64,000 nucleotides of DNA from Mesorhizobium sp. AR07 (GCF_024746815.1 NZ_CP080525.1:2108001-2172000); one strand, 5' to 3'. Positions 35,359 through 44,462 are shown, counted from the stretch's first letter. Notes: generated by a model from the letters alone, not told the origin. Program-made: numbers and translations.

Positions 35359-37224
35359 ATGCGAAAGCGGAAGCGATTGCCCTCGATGGCGCCGCCCGAA
35401 GAAAGTGGTTTCAAGCTCCCAATGTCCTCCTCGGTTCTGAACGTCGATCAGCTCTCCATCGCCTATGACGGGCGCAAGGGATCGCATCCCGCTGTCAGCG
35501 GCGTGTCGCTGCACATAGGCGAAGGCGAAGCACTCGGCCTGGTCGGCGAATCGGGATCGGGCAAAAGCTCGGTGGCGCTCGCCATATTGCGCTATCTGCC
35601 GAAGAACGCCCGCGTCGCGGCGTCCGCGCTTGAATTCCAGGGCCGCGAAATCCGCGACCTGTCCGCCGAGCAGCTGCGCCAGCTGCGGGGCAATCATATC
35701 GCGGCCGTCTACCAGCACCCGGGTGCCGCCCTCAACCCAAGCATGACGATCGGCTGGCAGATCACCGAGACGATCATGCGGCATCGCCCGGTTCGCCACG
35801 ACGAGGCGCGCGAGCGCGCCGCCGAACTGCTTGGGCGTGTTCGGGTGAGTCATCCCGACCGGGTGCTGGATCTCTATCCGCACGAGCTTTCCGGCGGCAT
35901 GCAGCAGCGCGCCAACATCGCCATTGCGATTGCGCTCGACCCGTCGCTTCTGGTGCTGGATGAGCCGACGACGGCGCTCGATGCCAGCGTCCAGTCGGAG
36001 ATCATCGCCATCCTGCACGACCTGCGCAAGGATCACAAAACCAGCGTGCTGTTGATCAGCCACGACATCAACATGATCCGCCGGTCCTGCGACCGGGTGG
36101 CGGTGATGCAGTCGGGAACGGTGGTCGAAAGCGGCGCCGCCACTGAGGTCTTCGACAACCCAAGCCATGCCTACACGAAGGCGCTCATCGCCTCGATCCC
36201 GGCCCTCGACTACACCAAACGGGACGGTAGGCTGGCGGAGACGGACGGACCCGGCCTGCCGGCGGCAGTCCAGCATGAAGACGCCGGCGCGCGAAAAGAA
36301 CGCCAGGTCGCGATCGCCTGCAAAGGCATCAGCCATGCCTTCGGCAACCAGCCAGTGCTCAGAGATATCAACCTCGACATAGGCCAGGGCGAAACCTTCG
36401 GGCTGATCGGCGAGTCCGGTTCCGGCAAGTCGACCTTGGCCAGGATCGTCACCGGCCTGCAGATATCAGACGCCGGATCGGTCGAGCTGTTTGGCAGGAC
36501 GGTGGCGCCGCGCGTCGAGAAGAGAAACCTTGCCGAACGCCGCGACGTGCAGATGGTCTTCCAGTCGCCCGATCGCACGCTCAATCCGTGCCAGCGGATC
36601 GGCAGCATCCTCGGCCGTCCACTGCGGCGGCTCGCCGGCCTGCGCCGCAGCGAGGTGAGAGCCCGCGTCAGCGACCTCTTGCAGTCGGTGCGCCTAGCCG
36701 GCACTACGGCCGAGCAGAAGTCACGATCGCTGTCTGGCGGCCAGCGGCAACGGGCGGCCATCGCGCGGGCCTTTGCCGGCGTGCCGAAGGTCGTCGTGCT
36801 CGACGAACCCACCTCGGCGCTCGACGTCTCCGTCCAGGCGACCGTTCTCAACCTGCTCAACGACCTTCAGCGTGACAAGGACACGACCTATCTGTTCATC
36901 AGTCACGACCTCAGGGTCGTGCGCTACATGGCTGACAGGATCGGCGTGCTCTATCGCGGCCGTCTGGTCGAAACCGGCTCATCCGACCAGATTTTTCAAG
37001 GCCCCAATCACCCCTATACCGGGCTACTCCTGGCCGCGTCCTCCGACGAGGCCGCGCCGAAGCTATCCGCTCCGGCCGAGACCGAGGCGGCCGGCATCCT
37101 GAACAAGGGATGTTCCTTCGCCGACCGCTGCCCCCTGGTCCTGCCCGATTGCAGAAAGGCAGAACCGCCCGCCAGGCAGGTCGCGCCCGGCCACCTGATC
37201 GCCTGCTGGCGGCAGGGTTCGTGA
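35359..37224 (+). CDS. Dual ABC ATPase (fused DppD-DppF type)
   Basis: Up to 621 residues with two complete nucleotide-binding domains in one chain. Domain 1 has Walker A GESGSGKSS, signature LSGGMQQR and Walker B LLVLDEPTT. Domain 2 has Walker A GESGSGKST, signature LSGGQRQR and Walker B VVVLDEPTS. It ends with the oligopeptide-transport C-terminal Cys region (GCSFADRCPLVLPDC), which in this family can bind an iron-sulfur cluster or metal. It is divergent from the LLM/DUF427/permease genes and is the only ATPase for them. The start is uncertain: 35359, 35386 or 35422 (MSSSVLNVDQL) are all possible. Confidence 0.92.
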   Translation: MRKRKRLPSMAPPEESGFKLPMSSSVLNVDQLSIAYDGRKGSHPAVSGVSLHIGEGEALGLVGESGSGKSSVALAILRYLPKNARVAASALEFQGREIRDLSAEQLRQLRGNHIAAVYQHPGAALNPSMTIGWQITETIMRHRPVRHDEARERAAELLGRVRVSHPDRVLDLYPHELSGGMQQRANIAIAIALDPSLLVLDEPTTALDASVQSEIIAILHDLRKDHKTSVLLISHDINMIRRSCDRVAVMQSGTVVESGAATEVFDNPSHAYTKALIASIPALDYTKRDGRLAETDGPGLPAAVQHEDAGARKERQVAIACKGISHAFGNQPVLRDINLDIGQGETFGLIGESGSGKSTLARIVTGLQISDAGSVELFGRTVAPRVEKRNLAERRDVQMVFQSPDRTLNPCQRIGSILGRPLRRLAGLRRSEVRARVSDLLQSVRLAGTTAEQKSRSLSGGQRQRAAIARAFAGVPKVVVLDEPTSALDVSVQATVLNLLNDLQRDKDTTYLFISHDLRVVRYMADRIGVLYRGRLVETGSSDQIFQGPNHPYTGLLLAASSDEAAPKLSAPAETEAAGILNKGCSFADRCPLVLPDCRKAEPPARQVAPGHLIACWRQGS

Positions 37225-37264
37225 ACGGATCACCGGCATTCCAAAGGACCGCGGCAGCATTTTG

Positions 37265-37293
37265 CCTTCAGGCACAGTGCTGTGCCGCCATTG
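37265..37293. promoter_or_regulatory. Palindromic element upstream of the copper cassette
   Basis: Contains GGCACAG-TG-CTGTGCC, a perfect 7-2-7 palindrome. A copy matching at 26 of 29 bases lies at 40578-40606, past the end of the cassette. It sits 56 bases before the first cassette gene and may be a regulator site or a cassette boundary. Confidence 0.55.
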
Positions 37294-37348
37294 TCGCAGC
37301 ATCGAAATCCCGCTTGCAAATGCTGTCTCTTGAGGCCAGCCTGAACGG

Positions 37349-37747
37349 ATGATGGCACGCTTGTCGCCAAAACATGCCCTGGTCACGCTGCTCGCGGTAT
37401 TCCTGACCGCCGGCTTCAGCCTGTCTGCCGCTCAGGCGAGCATCATGTCGGCAAAGATGATGATGACGAGTGGCAGCGGCATGACCATGCCTGCCGACAC
37501 CGGCATGGCCACCGACACCGGCATGAATGGCGACTGCAACGCGTGCCTCAAGGGCGCGGGCGACACCGGCAAACCGATGCATTGTCCGCCCACCTGCATC
37601 GCACCGGTGTTCGCGGTGTTGCCGCTCGAGTTCGCGGCGATGACCGTGACCCGGGCACCGCTGCCGTCGGCGCTGCCGACGCCATTGCTTCACGGGCGAA
37701 GTTCCTTACCCGACCCATTCCCTCCCAAATCCACCGATCGCGTCTGA
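37349..37747 (+). CDS. Exported Met-rich small protein of the copper cassette
   Basis: 132 residues. The N-terminal segment LVTLLAVFLTAGFSLSAAQA is a signal peptide. The mature part is rich in Met (SAKMMMTSGSGMTM, MATDTGMNG) and has four Cys residues, with CNACLKG and HCPPTC, all good soft-metal ligands. It lies just upstream of the multicopper oxidase. This suggests a periplasmic copper-binding or copper-delivery protein. I do not recognise a named family. It is distinct from CopC or CusF in sequence. Confidence 0.6.
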   Translation: MMARLSPKHALVTLLAVFLTAGFSLSAAQASIMSAKMMMTSGSGMTMPADTGMATDTGMNGDCNACLKGAGDTGKPMHCPPTCIAPVFAVLPLEFAAMTVTRAPLPSALPTPLLHGRSSLPDPFPPKSTDRV

Positions 37748-37873
37748 CGCGGTTTCAGCCATTCCACGGCTGATTCCTGGCGTTTGATTGCCGCTGGCGC
37801 ACTGCGCCGGCGAGCACACAGCAATTCGACGTCGAGAGGCTCGCCGTCGATCGAGATCGCAAAGGGTTCAAGA

Positions 37874-39316
37874 GTGAGTATCGATTCCAGTCATTCCATT
37901 TCACGCCGCAGGTTCGTCCTTGCGGCGGCGGGCGTTGCTGCGGCCACCGTCATGCCTCCCGCAACGCTCAGAGCATCCGCCGTCGACGAGCGCCGCATCA
38001 GGATCGCCCCGGGCCAGGCGAGGTTCACCGGCCCCGGCGGTCCGGTTACTCCTGTCTGGGCCTATGACGGGACGGTCCCCGGCCCGATGCTGCGCCTACG
38101 CCAGGGCACGCCCGCTCGCATCACGGTCGAGAACGCATTGGACGAGGAAACCACGGTCCATTGGCATGGCATCCGCCTGCAAAACGCCATGGACGGCGTG
38201 CCCGGCCTGACACAGCCACCGATCAAGCCGGGGGCAAATTTCGTCTATGAATTCACGCCCCCCGACGCCGGCACCTTCTGGTACCATCCGCATGCCAACA
38301 GTCTCGTGCAACTCGGTCGCGGGCTGGCCGGCGCCCTCATTGTCGAGGAGGCCGAGCCCGTTGTCGTCGACCGCGACCTGCTGTGGCTGCTGCAGGACTG
38401 GCGGCTTGCCGGCGACGGCCAGATGGCGCCCGGCTTCGGCAGCGCGATGGACGCGGCGATGTCAGGCCGCGTCGGCAATGTCGTCACCATCAACGGCACG
38501 GCGCCGGCCGACCAAAGCGTAAAGGCGGGAGAACGCGTCAGGCTGCGGCTGGCGAATGCCTCGCTCGCCCGTATCATGGCGCTGCGCTTCGAGGGCCACC
38601 GCCCGGTCATCGTGGCTATCGACGGCCAGCCCTGCGACCCGCATGAACCGGAGGGCGGCCGCCTTGTTCTAGCGCCTGCCATGCGCATCGATGTCGTGAT
38701 CGACATGCAGGGCGACCCGGGCAAGCGCTACGCGGTGGTCGACGACTTCTATGACGGGTTGGCCTACACGCTGACCACGCTTGCCTATGACACCGCGCCG
38801 CCGCTGCGGGCCCATCCGCTCGATGCGCCTGTTGGCCCGCCCCGCAATCCCTTGCCCGAACCCGACCTCACCAAGGCCGAACATCAGGAGATCGTCCTGC
38901 AAGGCGGCATGATGGGAGGCGGCAAGCTCGCCGGCGTCGGCGGCATGATGGGCATGGCGACACCCGGCATGAATGGTGGCGCCGCCTGGGCGATCAACGG
39001 CATGTCGATGACCGGTGACGGCCACGCCGGCATGGCGCCGCAATTCACCTTGCCGCGCGGCGCAACCTGTCATCTCACCATGCGCAACGAAACCGCATGG
39101 TGGCATCCCATGCATGTCCATGGCTTCAGCATGCTGGTGCTTGCGCGCAACGGTTCGCCGGTGCCGCACCGGCAATGGCAGGACACCGTGCTGCTCGCCC
39201 CCAAGGACACGATCGAATGCGCTTTTGTCGCCGACAATCCCGGCGACTGGATGCTGCACTGCCATGTCGCCGACCACCAGATGGCCGGCCTCATGACCGT
39301 CTTCCGAGTGACCTGA
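37874..39316 (+). CDS. Multicopper oxidase (CueO/CopA-like), Tat-exported
   Basis: 480-residue periplasmic oxidase expected to turn Cu(I) into less toxic Cu(II) with oxygen. The GTG start at 37874 gives a twin-arginine leader (SRRRFVLAAAGVAAATV). All four copper motifs are present: HWHG, HPH, HPMHVHG and the C-terminal HCHVADHQMAGLM with its type-1 Met. A Met-rich stretch before the third motif (MMGGGKLAGVGGMMGM) resembles the extra copper-binding segment of CueO. It lies between two small exported proteins, and the following DUF411 genes begin 28 bases downstream. An ATG at 37784 is an alternative start but would displace the leader. Confidence 0.93.
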   Translation: MSIDSSHSISRRRFVLAAAGVAAATVMPPATLRASAVDERRIRIAPGQARFTGPGGPVTPVWAYDGTVPGPMLRLRQGTPARITVENALDEETTVHWHGIRLQNAMDGVPGLTQPPIKPGANFVYEFTPPDAGTFWYHPHANSLVQLGRGLAGALIVEEAEPVVVDRDLLWLLQDWRLAGDGQMAPGFGSAMDAAMSGRVGNVVTINGTAPADQSVKAGERVRLRLANASLARIMALRFEGHRPVIVAIDGQPCDPHEPEGGRLVLAPAMRIDVVIDMQGDPGKRYAVVDDFYDGLAYTLTTLAYDTAPPLRAHPLDAPVGPPRNPLPEPDLTKAEHQEIVLQGGMMGGGKLAGVGGMMGMATPGMNGGAAWAINGMSMTGDGHAGMAPQFTLPRGATCHLTMRNETAWWHPMHVHGFSMLVLARNGSPVPHRQWQDTVLLAPKDTIECAFVADNPGDWMLHCHVADHQMAGLMTVFRVT

Positions 39317-39344
39317 ACCTTTTTGTCAATCAAGGAGAACCGCA

Positions 39345-39785
39345 ATGAAACTGACTTACTCCCTCGCCGCCCTCACCGTTGCGATCGCGATGCCGCTGCC
39401 TGCCGTTGCCGCCACGATCAACGCGGTGATGTACAAGAACCCAAGTTGCAGCTGCTGCGAGACCTATGCGGCCTATCTCGAAAGGAACGGCTTCAAGGTC
39501 GAGCTGAAACCGTCCAACGACCTGGACCGGATAAGCGCGGGCCTTGGCGTTCCCGAGAAATTGCAGGGCTGCCATTCGGTGGTCGTTGGCGGCTATGTCG
39601 TCGACGGTTTCGTGCCGGTGGATCTGATCAAGAAGATGCTGACGGAACGTCCTGAAATCACAGGCATCGCCATGCCGGGTATGCCGATGGGCTCGCCGGG
39701 AATGGGCGGCCAGAAAACCGAATCCTGGACGATTTACGCCTTCACCAAGGATGGCAAGGCGCCAACCGTCTACGCGACCGAGTGA
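39345..39785 (+). CDS. DUF411 protein, copy 1
   Basis: 146-residue periplasmic protein with a signal peptide (SLAALTVAIAMPLPAVA, cleavage after AVA). The DUF411 motif is CSCC (KNPSCSCCETYAAYLERNGF), a likely copper-binding cluster. DUF411 genes regularly accompany copper-resistance operons. AAGGAGAACCGC precedes the ATG. Its closest relative is the next gene, and the two appear to be a tandem duplication, including their upstream leaders. Confidence 0.9.
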   Translation: MKLTYSLAALTVAIAMPLPAVAATINAVMYKNPSCSCCETYAAYLERNGFKVELKPSNDLDRISAGLGVPEKLQGCHSVVVGGYVVDGFVPVDLIKKMLTERPEITGIAMPGMPMGSPGMGGQKTESWTIYAFTKDGKAPTVYATE

Positions 39786-39824
39786 CGGCCACCTCGATCT
39801 CATTTTCACTCAAGGAGAACTGCA

Positions 39825-40265
39825 ATGAAACGGACTTATTCCCTCGCCGCCTTCGCTGTCGCGATCGCAATGCCGCTGCCTGCTGTCGCGGCGACCATCA
39901 ACGCTGTCATGTACAAGAACCCGCAATGCAGCTGCTGCGAATCCTATGCCAACTATCTGGAACACAACGGCTTCAAGGTCGACATCAAGCCCGTCAACAA
40001 CCTGTCCCAGATCAGCAGCGATGCGGGCGTGCCGGCGGACCTCGAAGGCTGCCACACGCTCATGGTCGACGGCTATGTCGTCGACGGGCTGGTGCCGGTC
40101 GATATCGTCAAGAAACTGTTGACCGAACGGCCCGCCATATCAGGCATCACGCTGGCCGGCATGCCGACCGGCGCTCCCGGCATGGGTGGCGAGAAGGCCG
40201 GCCCATTCATCGTATACGCCTTCACAAAGGACGGTAAGGCGCCCACCGTCTACGCGACCGACTGA
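39825..40265 (+). CDS. DUF411 protein, copy 2
   Basis: 146-residue second copy of the neighbouring DUF411 gene, same length and plainly alike along its whole length. It keeps the signal peptide, the CSCC motif (KNPQCSCCESYANYLEHNGF) and the C-terminal FTKDGKAPTVYATD. The upstream sequence also repeats that of copy 1 (CTCAAGGAGAACTGCAATG), so the unit that duplicated spans the ribosome-binding site. The differences are mostly conservative. It is 39 bases after copy 1 in the same operon. Confidence 0.9.
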   Translation: MKRTYSLAAFAVAIAMPLPAVAATINAVMYKNPQCSCCESYANYLEHNGFKVDIKPVNNLSQISSDAGVPADLEGCHTLMVDGYVVDGLVPVDIVKKLLTERPAISGITLAGMPTGAPGMGGEKAGPFIVYAFTKDGKAPTVYATD

Positions 40266-40277
40266 AAGGGTACCGCG

Positions 40278-40469
40278 ATGTCCGCCGATATGTCGGATTG
40301 CCCGGCCCGAACCTGGCTCGCGATGATGTTCCTGTCCGTCGCCGGCTTTCTTGCGCTGTTGGTCCTGCTGCTTGCTATAGCGGCGCTCGGAAAATACTTG
40401 CTGTCGGGTCGTCGAACCACAATCAGCGGCGTGGACCGGCGGCCCGACTCGAAGGAGCGGCAGTCATGA
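40278..40469 (+). CDS. Small membrane protein at the end of the copper cassette
   Basis: 63 residues with one strong transmembrane segment (LAMMFLSVAGFLALLVLLLAIAALGKYLL). It starts 12 bases after the second DUF411 gene and is therefore likely part of the operon. It ends in a charged tail with no further domain. The family is not recognised. A membrane anchor or partner for the metal-binding proteins is a guess from position. Confidence 0.6.
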   Translation: MSADMSDCPARTWLAMMFLSVAGFLALLVLLLAIAALGKYLLSGRRTTISGVDRRPDSKERQS

Positions 40470-40577
40470 AGATGGTCGCTCTCGCCTGATCGAGCAGGCC
40501 CGGGGCAGGCAGATGAGCCGGCCAGGGCGCTGACCATGCCTGAGATATGCATCGGGTCACAGCCGCATGCTTGCTTT

Positions 40578-40606
40578 CCTTCAGGCACAGTGCGATGCCG
40601 TCATTG
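40578..40606. promoter_or_regulatory. Second copy of the copper-cassette palindromic element
   Basis: Matches 26 of 29 bases of the element at 37265-37293, but the changes break the palindrome (GGCACAGTGCGATGCC). It lies 84 bases before the ABC exporter start. The copies bracket the copper cassette. Confidence 0.5.
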
Positions 40607-40689
40607 GCTCTTGAACGGCCCGACCGGACCCGCGTAACATTGCGCCATCTGAACTGAGTCTGCTTCATTCATCCGGGCCAAGCCCCGGA

Positions 40690-42570
40690 TTGGTCTGGAT
40701 ATTTCCCTTGCATACGCAAGCAACCAGCAGCGCGGAAAAGCGCGGCAAATCGTTTGCCCATGTGGCGGAAGCCTCCTGGGGCAAGGGCCTTAGCACCTTG
40801 CTCCGCATCGTGCGCATGACGCTGCGCCATCCCTGGCAAGTCGCGATCACCCTCGTCTCGACCTTCATCGCCGCGACGCTGCAGCTTTTCATTCCACGCC
40901 TGCTCGGACGCGCCATCGACCAGGCGCAGGGCGTCATGGCCGCGGGTGCCGATGCCGCGGCAGAGCACGCGCTGTGGAACACCGCTTTGACATTGCTCGT
41001 CGTCAGCATCCTGCGCGGTCTCTTCACCATGGCGCAGAACTATTACGGCGAGGCCGTCGGCCATCGCACCGGCTATGAACTGCGCCTGGCTTTTTATGAG
41101 AAGATCCAGCGCCTGAGCTTCTCCTTCCACGACAAGGTCCACACCGGCGATCTGATCACGCTTGGCCTGCTCGATCTCGACGGCGTGCGCATGTTCTTCT
41201 CCACCGGCATCCTGCGCGTCGTCCTGCTCGGCGTGCTGATCGGTGTCGGCGCCTATCTGCTGATCAGCACCGACCTCGTGCTCGGGCTGTTGAGCCTGAG
41301 TTTCGTGCCGTTCGTCGCCTGGCGGTCCTCGGTCACCCAGTTGGCGCTGCGCAGCACCTGGCTGACTTTGCAGCAGCGACTGTCGGTGCTGAGCCGGGTG
41401 ATGGATGAGAACCTCGGCGGCATCCGTGTCGTGCGTGCCTTCGCGGCGCAGCGGCACGAGCTGGAAAAGTTCGACCGCGCCAAGCAGGATGCGCTCGACC
41501 TCGCCAATAAGCGCGTCGACATCCGCGTCAGCAACACCAGCGCCATGAACTTCTCGTTCCTGGCCGCCATGGGCCTTGTGCTCTGGTTCGGCGGCCAGAA
41601 GGTGATTGCGGGTCAAATCAGCGTCGGCACGCTGGCCCAGTTCCTCACCTTCATGACCATCCTGCAGATGCCGGTGCGCCAGCTCGGCCTGATGGTCAAC
41701 TCGTTCGCGCGCGCCTCGACCTGCGGCACGCGGCTGTTCGAACTGCTCGACGCCGAACTCGACATCGAGGACGCGCCCGGCGCCAGGGACCTCGTCGTCA
41801 CCGACGGCGTGCTGCGCTTCGACAATGTCGGCTTCCGCTACGCGGGCGCGGGCGACCGGCCGACGCTGTCAGGCATCTCCTTCGAGGCGCGGTCCGGCGA
41901 GACCATTGGCATCGTCGGCCCGCCCGGCAGCGGCAAGTCGACCATCGCGCATCTGATCCCGCGCTTCTACGACGTCACCTCGGGCACCATTACCATCGAC
42001 GGCCAGGACATCCGCAAGGTCACGCTGCAATCGCTGCGCAAGGCCGTCGGCGTCGTCCAGCAGGACGCGTTCCTGTTCACCACCTCGATCGAGAACAACA
42101 TCGCCTATGGCAATCCCTGGGCACGCGAGACCCGCATAGGACAAGCGGCCGAATTCGCCCAGTTGCACAACTACATTATCGGACTTCCCGCCGGCTATAC
42201 CACGGTCGTCGGCGAGCGCGGCGCCTCGCTTTCCGGCGGCCAGCGGCAGCGCCTAACCATCGCACGCAGCCTGATGCTGCGGCCATCGGTGCTGGTCTTC
42301 GACGATTCCACCGCGGCCATCGACGCCGGCACCGAGCAGCGCATCCGGGCGGCGATGAAGCGCTTCGCCAGGGATCGCGTGACGCTGATCATCTCGCACC
42401 GGCTGAGCTCGCTGATGCATGCCGACCAGATCCTGTTCGTGGAGAACGGCCGGATCGTCGAGCGCGGCACGCATGAGGAGCTGCTGGCGCTCGGTGGACG
42501 CTATCGCGCGCTCCATGACCTGCAGCTGCGGCCGGACGATGACCGGCCCGCTTCTATGGGAGCCGCGTGA
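40690..42570 (+). CDS. ABC exporter half-transporter with degenerate ATP site
   Basis: Up to 626 residues: a six-helix exporter domain (about 35-340) and a nucleotide-binding domain with Walker A GPPGSGKST and signature LSGGQRQR. The Walker B region reads VLVFDDSTAAID, so the catalytic Glu is replaced by Asp (D538-D539). This is usual for the degenerate site of heterodimeric exporters such as TM287/288 or BmrCD. It overlaps the second subunit gene (ATGA). The start is uncertain: TTG at 40690 or another TTG at 40708 are candidates and no strong ribosome-binding site is visible. Confidence 0.85.
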   Translation: MVWIFPLHTQATSSAEKRGKSFAHVAEASWGKGLSTLLRIVRMTLRHPWQVAITLVSTFIAATLQLFIPRLLGRAIDQAQGVMAAGADAAAEHALWNTALTLLVVSILRGLFTMAQNYYGEAVGHRTGYELRLAFYEKIQRLSFSFHDKVHTGDLITLGLLDLDGVRMFFSTGILRVVLLGVLIGVGAYLLISTDLVLGLLSLSFVPFVAWRSSVTQLALRSTWLTLQQRLSVLSRVMDENLGGIRVVRAFAAQRHELEKFDRAKQDALDLANKRVDIRVSNTSAMNFSFLAAMGLVLWFGGQKVIAGQISVGTLAQFLTFMTILQMPVRQLGLMVNSFARASTCGTRLFELLDAELDIEDAPGARDLVVTDGVLRFDNVGFRYAGAGDRPTLSGISFEARSGETIGIVGPPGSGKSTIAHLIPRFYDVTSGTITIDGQDIRKVTLQSLRKAVGVVQQDAFLFTTSIENNIAYGNPWARETRIGQAAEFAQLHNYIIGLPAGYTTVVGERGASLSGGQRQRLTIARSLMLRPSVLVFDDSTAAIDAGTEQRIRAAMKRFARDRVTLIISHRLSSLMHADQILFVENGRIVERGTHEELLALGGRYRALHDLQLRPDDDRPASMGAA

Positions 42571-44462
42571 TGTCGACACAGAGCGACGACGAGAAGGAAG
42601 ACACCAGCGGACGGCCGACAAAAGCTGTCGTCGGTTCGCATCGCGACGAGGAAGAGGTTTTCGGCAAGGCCTACGACCCGCGCATCGTGCGGCGTATCTG
42701 GAGCTTCGTGAAACCTTATCAGAGCCGGATTTTCATCTCGGTCGCGGCAGTGCTGGTGTTCACGCTGACGCAATTGGCGATCCCGCTGGTCATCCGCTAC
42801 GCCATCGACCACGGCATGACGGCGGGCAGGCTCGACCGGTCGGTGATGATCTCCGCGATCGGCGCTTTCACTGTGATCATCCTCATCAACTATGCAGCCA
42901 GCCACGTGCAGGAAAGCGTCGTCGGCAAGGTGGCCGAGAATGTGCTGTCCGACCTGCGCCGCGCCATGTTCAGCCATTTGCAGCGGGTCTCGCTGAGCTT
43001 CATGGACAAGACCGAGGTCGGCAGGCTGATGTCGCGCCTGCAGGGCGACGTCAATTCGATGCAGGAATTCCTCGAGACGTCGGTGATGTCGGTGGGCGAC
43101 ATCGTGCTGTTGTTCGGCATCGTCAGTGTCCTGCTCTGGCTCGATTTCCGGCTCGGGTTGCTGACGCTGTCGACCATGCCGGTGCTGTTCATCGTACGCC
43201 TGTTCTGGCTGCCGCGCGCCAAGGTCGCCTTCATGGCCGCGCACGAGACCAACTCGATCGCCAACGGCGCGCTGGCCGAAGGCATCCATGGCGTGCGCAC
43301 GGTGCAGAGCCTCGAACGCCAGCATGTCAATTTCGACCTTTACGACGAGAAGGTGCTGGCCAATCTCAATGCCCACCTGCGGTCGGCGAAATACGCGCAG
43401 GTGATGGTGCCGATCGTCGACACGCTGACCGGCATCGCCATGGCGACCGTCATCGTCGTCGGCGGTTCGATGGTGCTCTCGCACAGCCTCGATGTCGGCG
43501 TCATGGTGGCGTTCCTGTTCTACATCCAGCGCTTCTTCGACCCGATCCGCTCGCTGACCATGCAGTACAGCGTCATGCAGCGCGCCATGGCCTCGGGCCA
43601 GCGCATCTCGGAAGTGCTCGACGTGCCGGTGGACGTCAGCGACAGGCAAGGAGCAGTGGCTCTGTCGCGCGACATGGACGGGTCGGTCGAGTTCAGAAAC
43701 GTCACCTTCGGCTACCGGCAGGACCTGCCGGTGCTGAAGAACATCTCCTTCCGCGTCAATCCGGGCGAGACCGTGGCACTTGTCGGCCCGACCGGATCGG
43801 GCAAGTCGAGCTCGATGGCGCTGGTGCACCGCTTCTACGATGTCTGGTCGGGCCAGATCATGGTCGGTGGCCATGATGTCCGCGACCTGACCCAGGATTC
43901 GCTCGGCGATCAGGTGGCCATGGTCCTGCAGGAACCGTTCCTGTTCTCCGGCTCGGTGCTGGAAAACATCCGCTATCACAAGACCGGCGCCAGCCGCGAG
44001 GACGTGGTTCGCGCCGCACAGGCCGTCGGCGCGCATGACTTCATCGAGAACTTGCCTGATGGCTACGACACCGAGCTCGAACAGCGCGGCGGCAATCTCT
44101 CGCTCGGCCAGCGCCAGTTGATCAGCTTCGCGCGCGCACTGGTGGCCGACGCCAAGATCCTGGTGCTCGACGAAGCCACGGCCAGCATCGATTCCTACAC
44201 CGAGATGCTGATCCAGAAAGCGCTGATAAAACTGCTGGAAGGCCGCACCGGGCTGGTCATCGCCCACCGTCTGGCCACCATCCGCGGCGCCGACCGCATC
44301 ATCGTCCTGCAGAACGGTGAGATCGTCGAAAGCGGCAACCACGAACACTTGATGGCAAGGAAAGGCCTCTACGCCCGCCTCTACAACATGAACTACGCCT
44401 CGTTCGACGACATTGCGGAAGGCGAGCTGGAACTGGACGCGGCGGTCGGCAAGGCGACGTGA
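42570..44462 (+). CDS. ABC exporter half-transporter, catalytic partner
   Basis: 630-residue partner of the preceding gene, co-translated through an ATGA overlap. Six-helix domain, then Walker A GPTGSGKSS, signature LSLGQRQL and Walker B ILVLDEATASID (D534, E535, intact catalytic Glu). The signature is noncanonical (LSLGQ). In a heterodimer this segment would face the first subunit's degenerate Walker B, so one ATP site would be weak and the other active. It probably exports lipids, drugs or peptides; the substrate is unknown. A hydrophilic N-terminus of about 35 residues precedes the first helix. Confidence 0.9.
   Translation: MSTQSDDEKEDTSGRPTKAVVGSHRDEEEVFGKAYDPRIVRRIWSFVKPYQSRIFISVAAVLVFTLTQLAIPLVIRYAIDHGMTAGRLDRSVMISAIGAFTVIILINYAASHVQESVVGKVAENVLSDLRRAMFSHLQRVSLSFMDKTEVGRLMSRLQGDVNSMQEFLETSVMSVGDIVLLFGIVSVLLWLDFRLGLLTLSTMPVLFIVRLFWLPRAKVAFMAAHETNSIANGALAEGIHGVRTVQSLERQHVNFDLYDEKVLANLNAHLRSAKYAQVMVPIVDTLTGIAMATVIVVGGSMVLSHSLDVGVMVAFLFYIQRFFDPIRSLTMQYSVMQRAMASGQRISEVLDVPVDVSDRQGAVALSRDMDGSVEFRNVTFGYRQDLPVLKNISFRVNPGETVALVGPTGSGKSSSMALVHRFYDVWSGQIMVGGHDVRDLTQDSLGDQVAMVLQEPFLFSGSVLENIRYHKTGASREDVVRAAQAVGAHDFIENLPDGYDTELEQRGGNLSLGQRQLISFARALVADAKILVLDEATASIDSYTEMLIQKALIKLLEGRTGLVIAHRLATIRGADRIIVLQNGEIVESGNHEHLMARKGLYARLYNMNYASFDDIAEGELELDAAVGKAT

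Noticed and set aside
42501..44348. 615-codon minus-strand frame opposite the second exporter subunit
   Set aside because: Shadow of a clear ABC exporter; no ribosome-binding site or domain.
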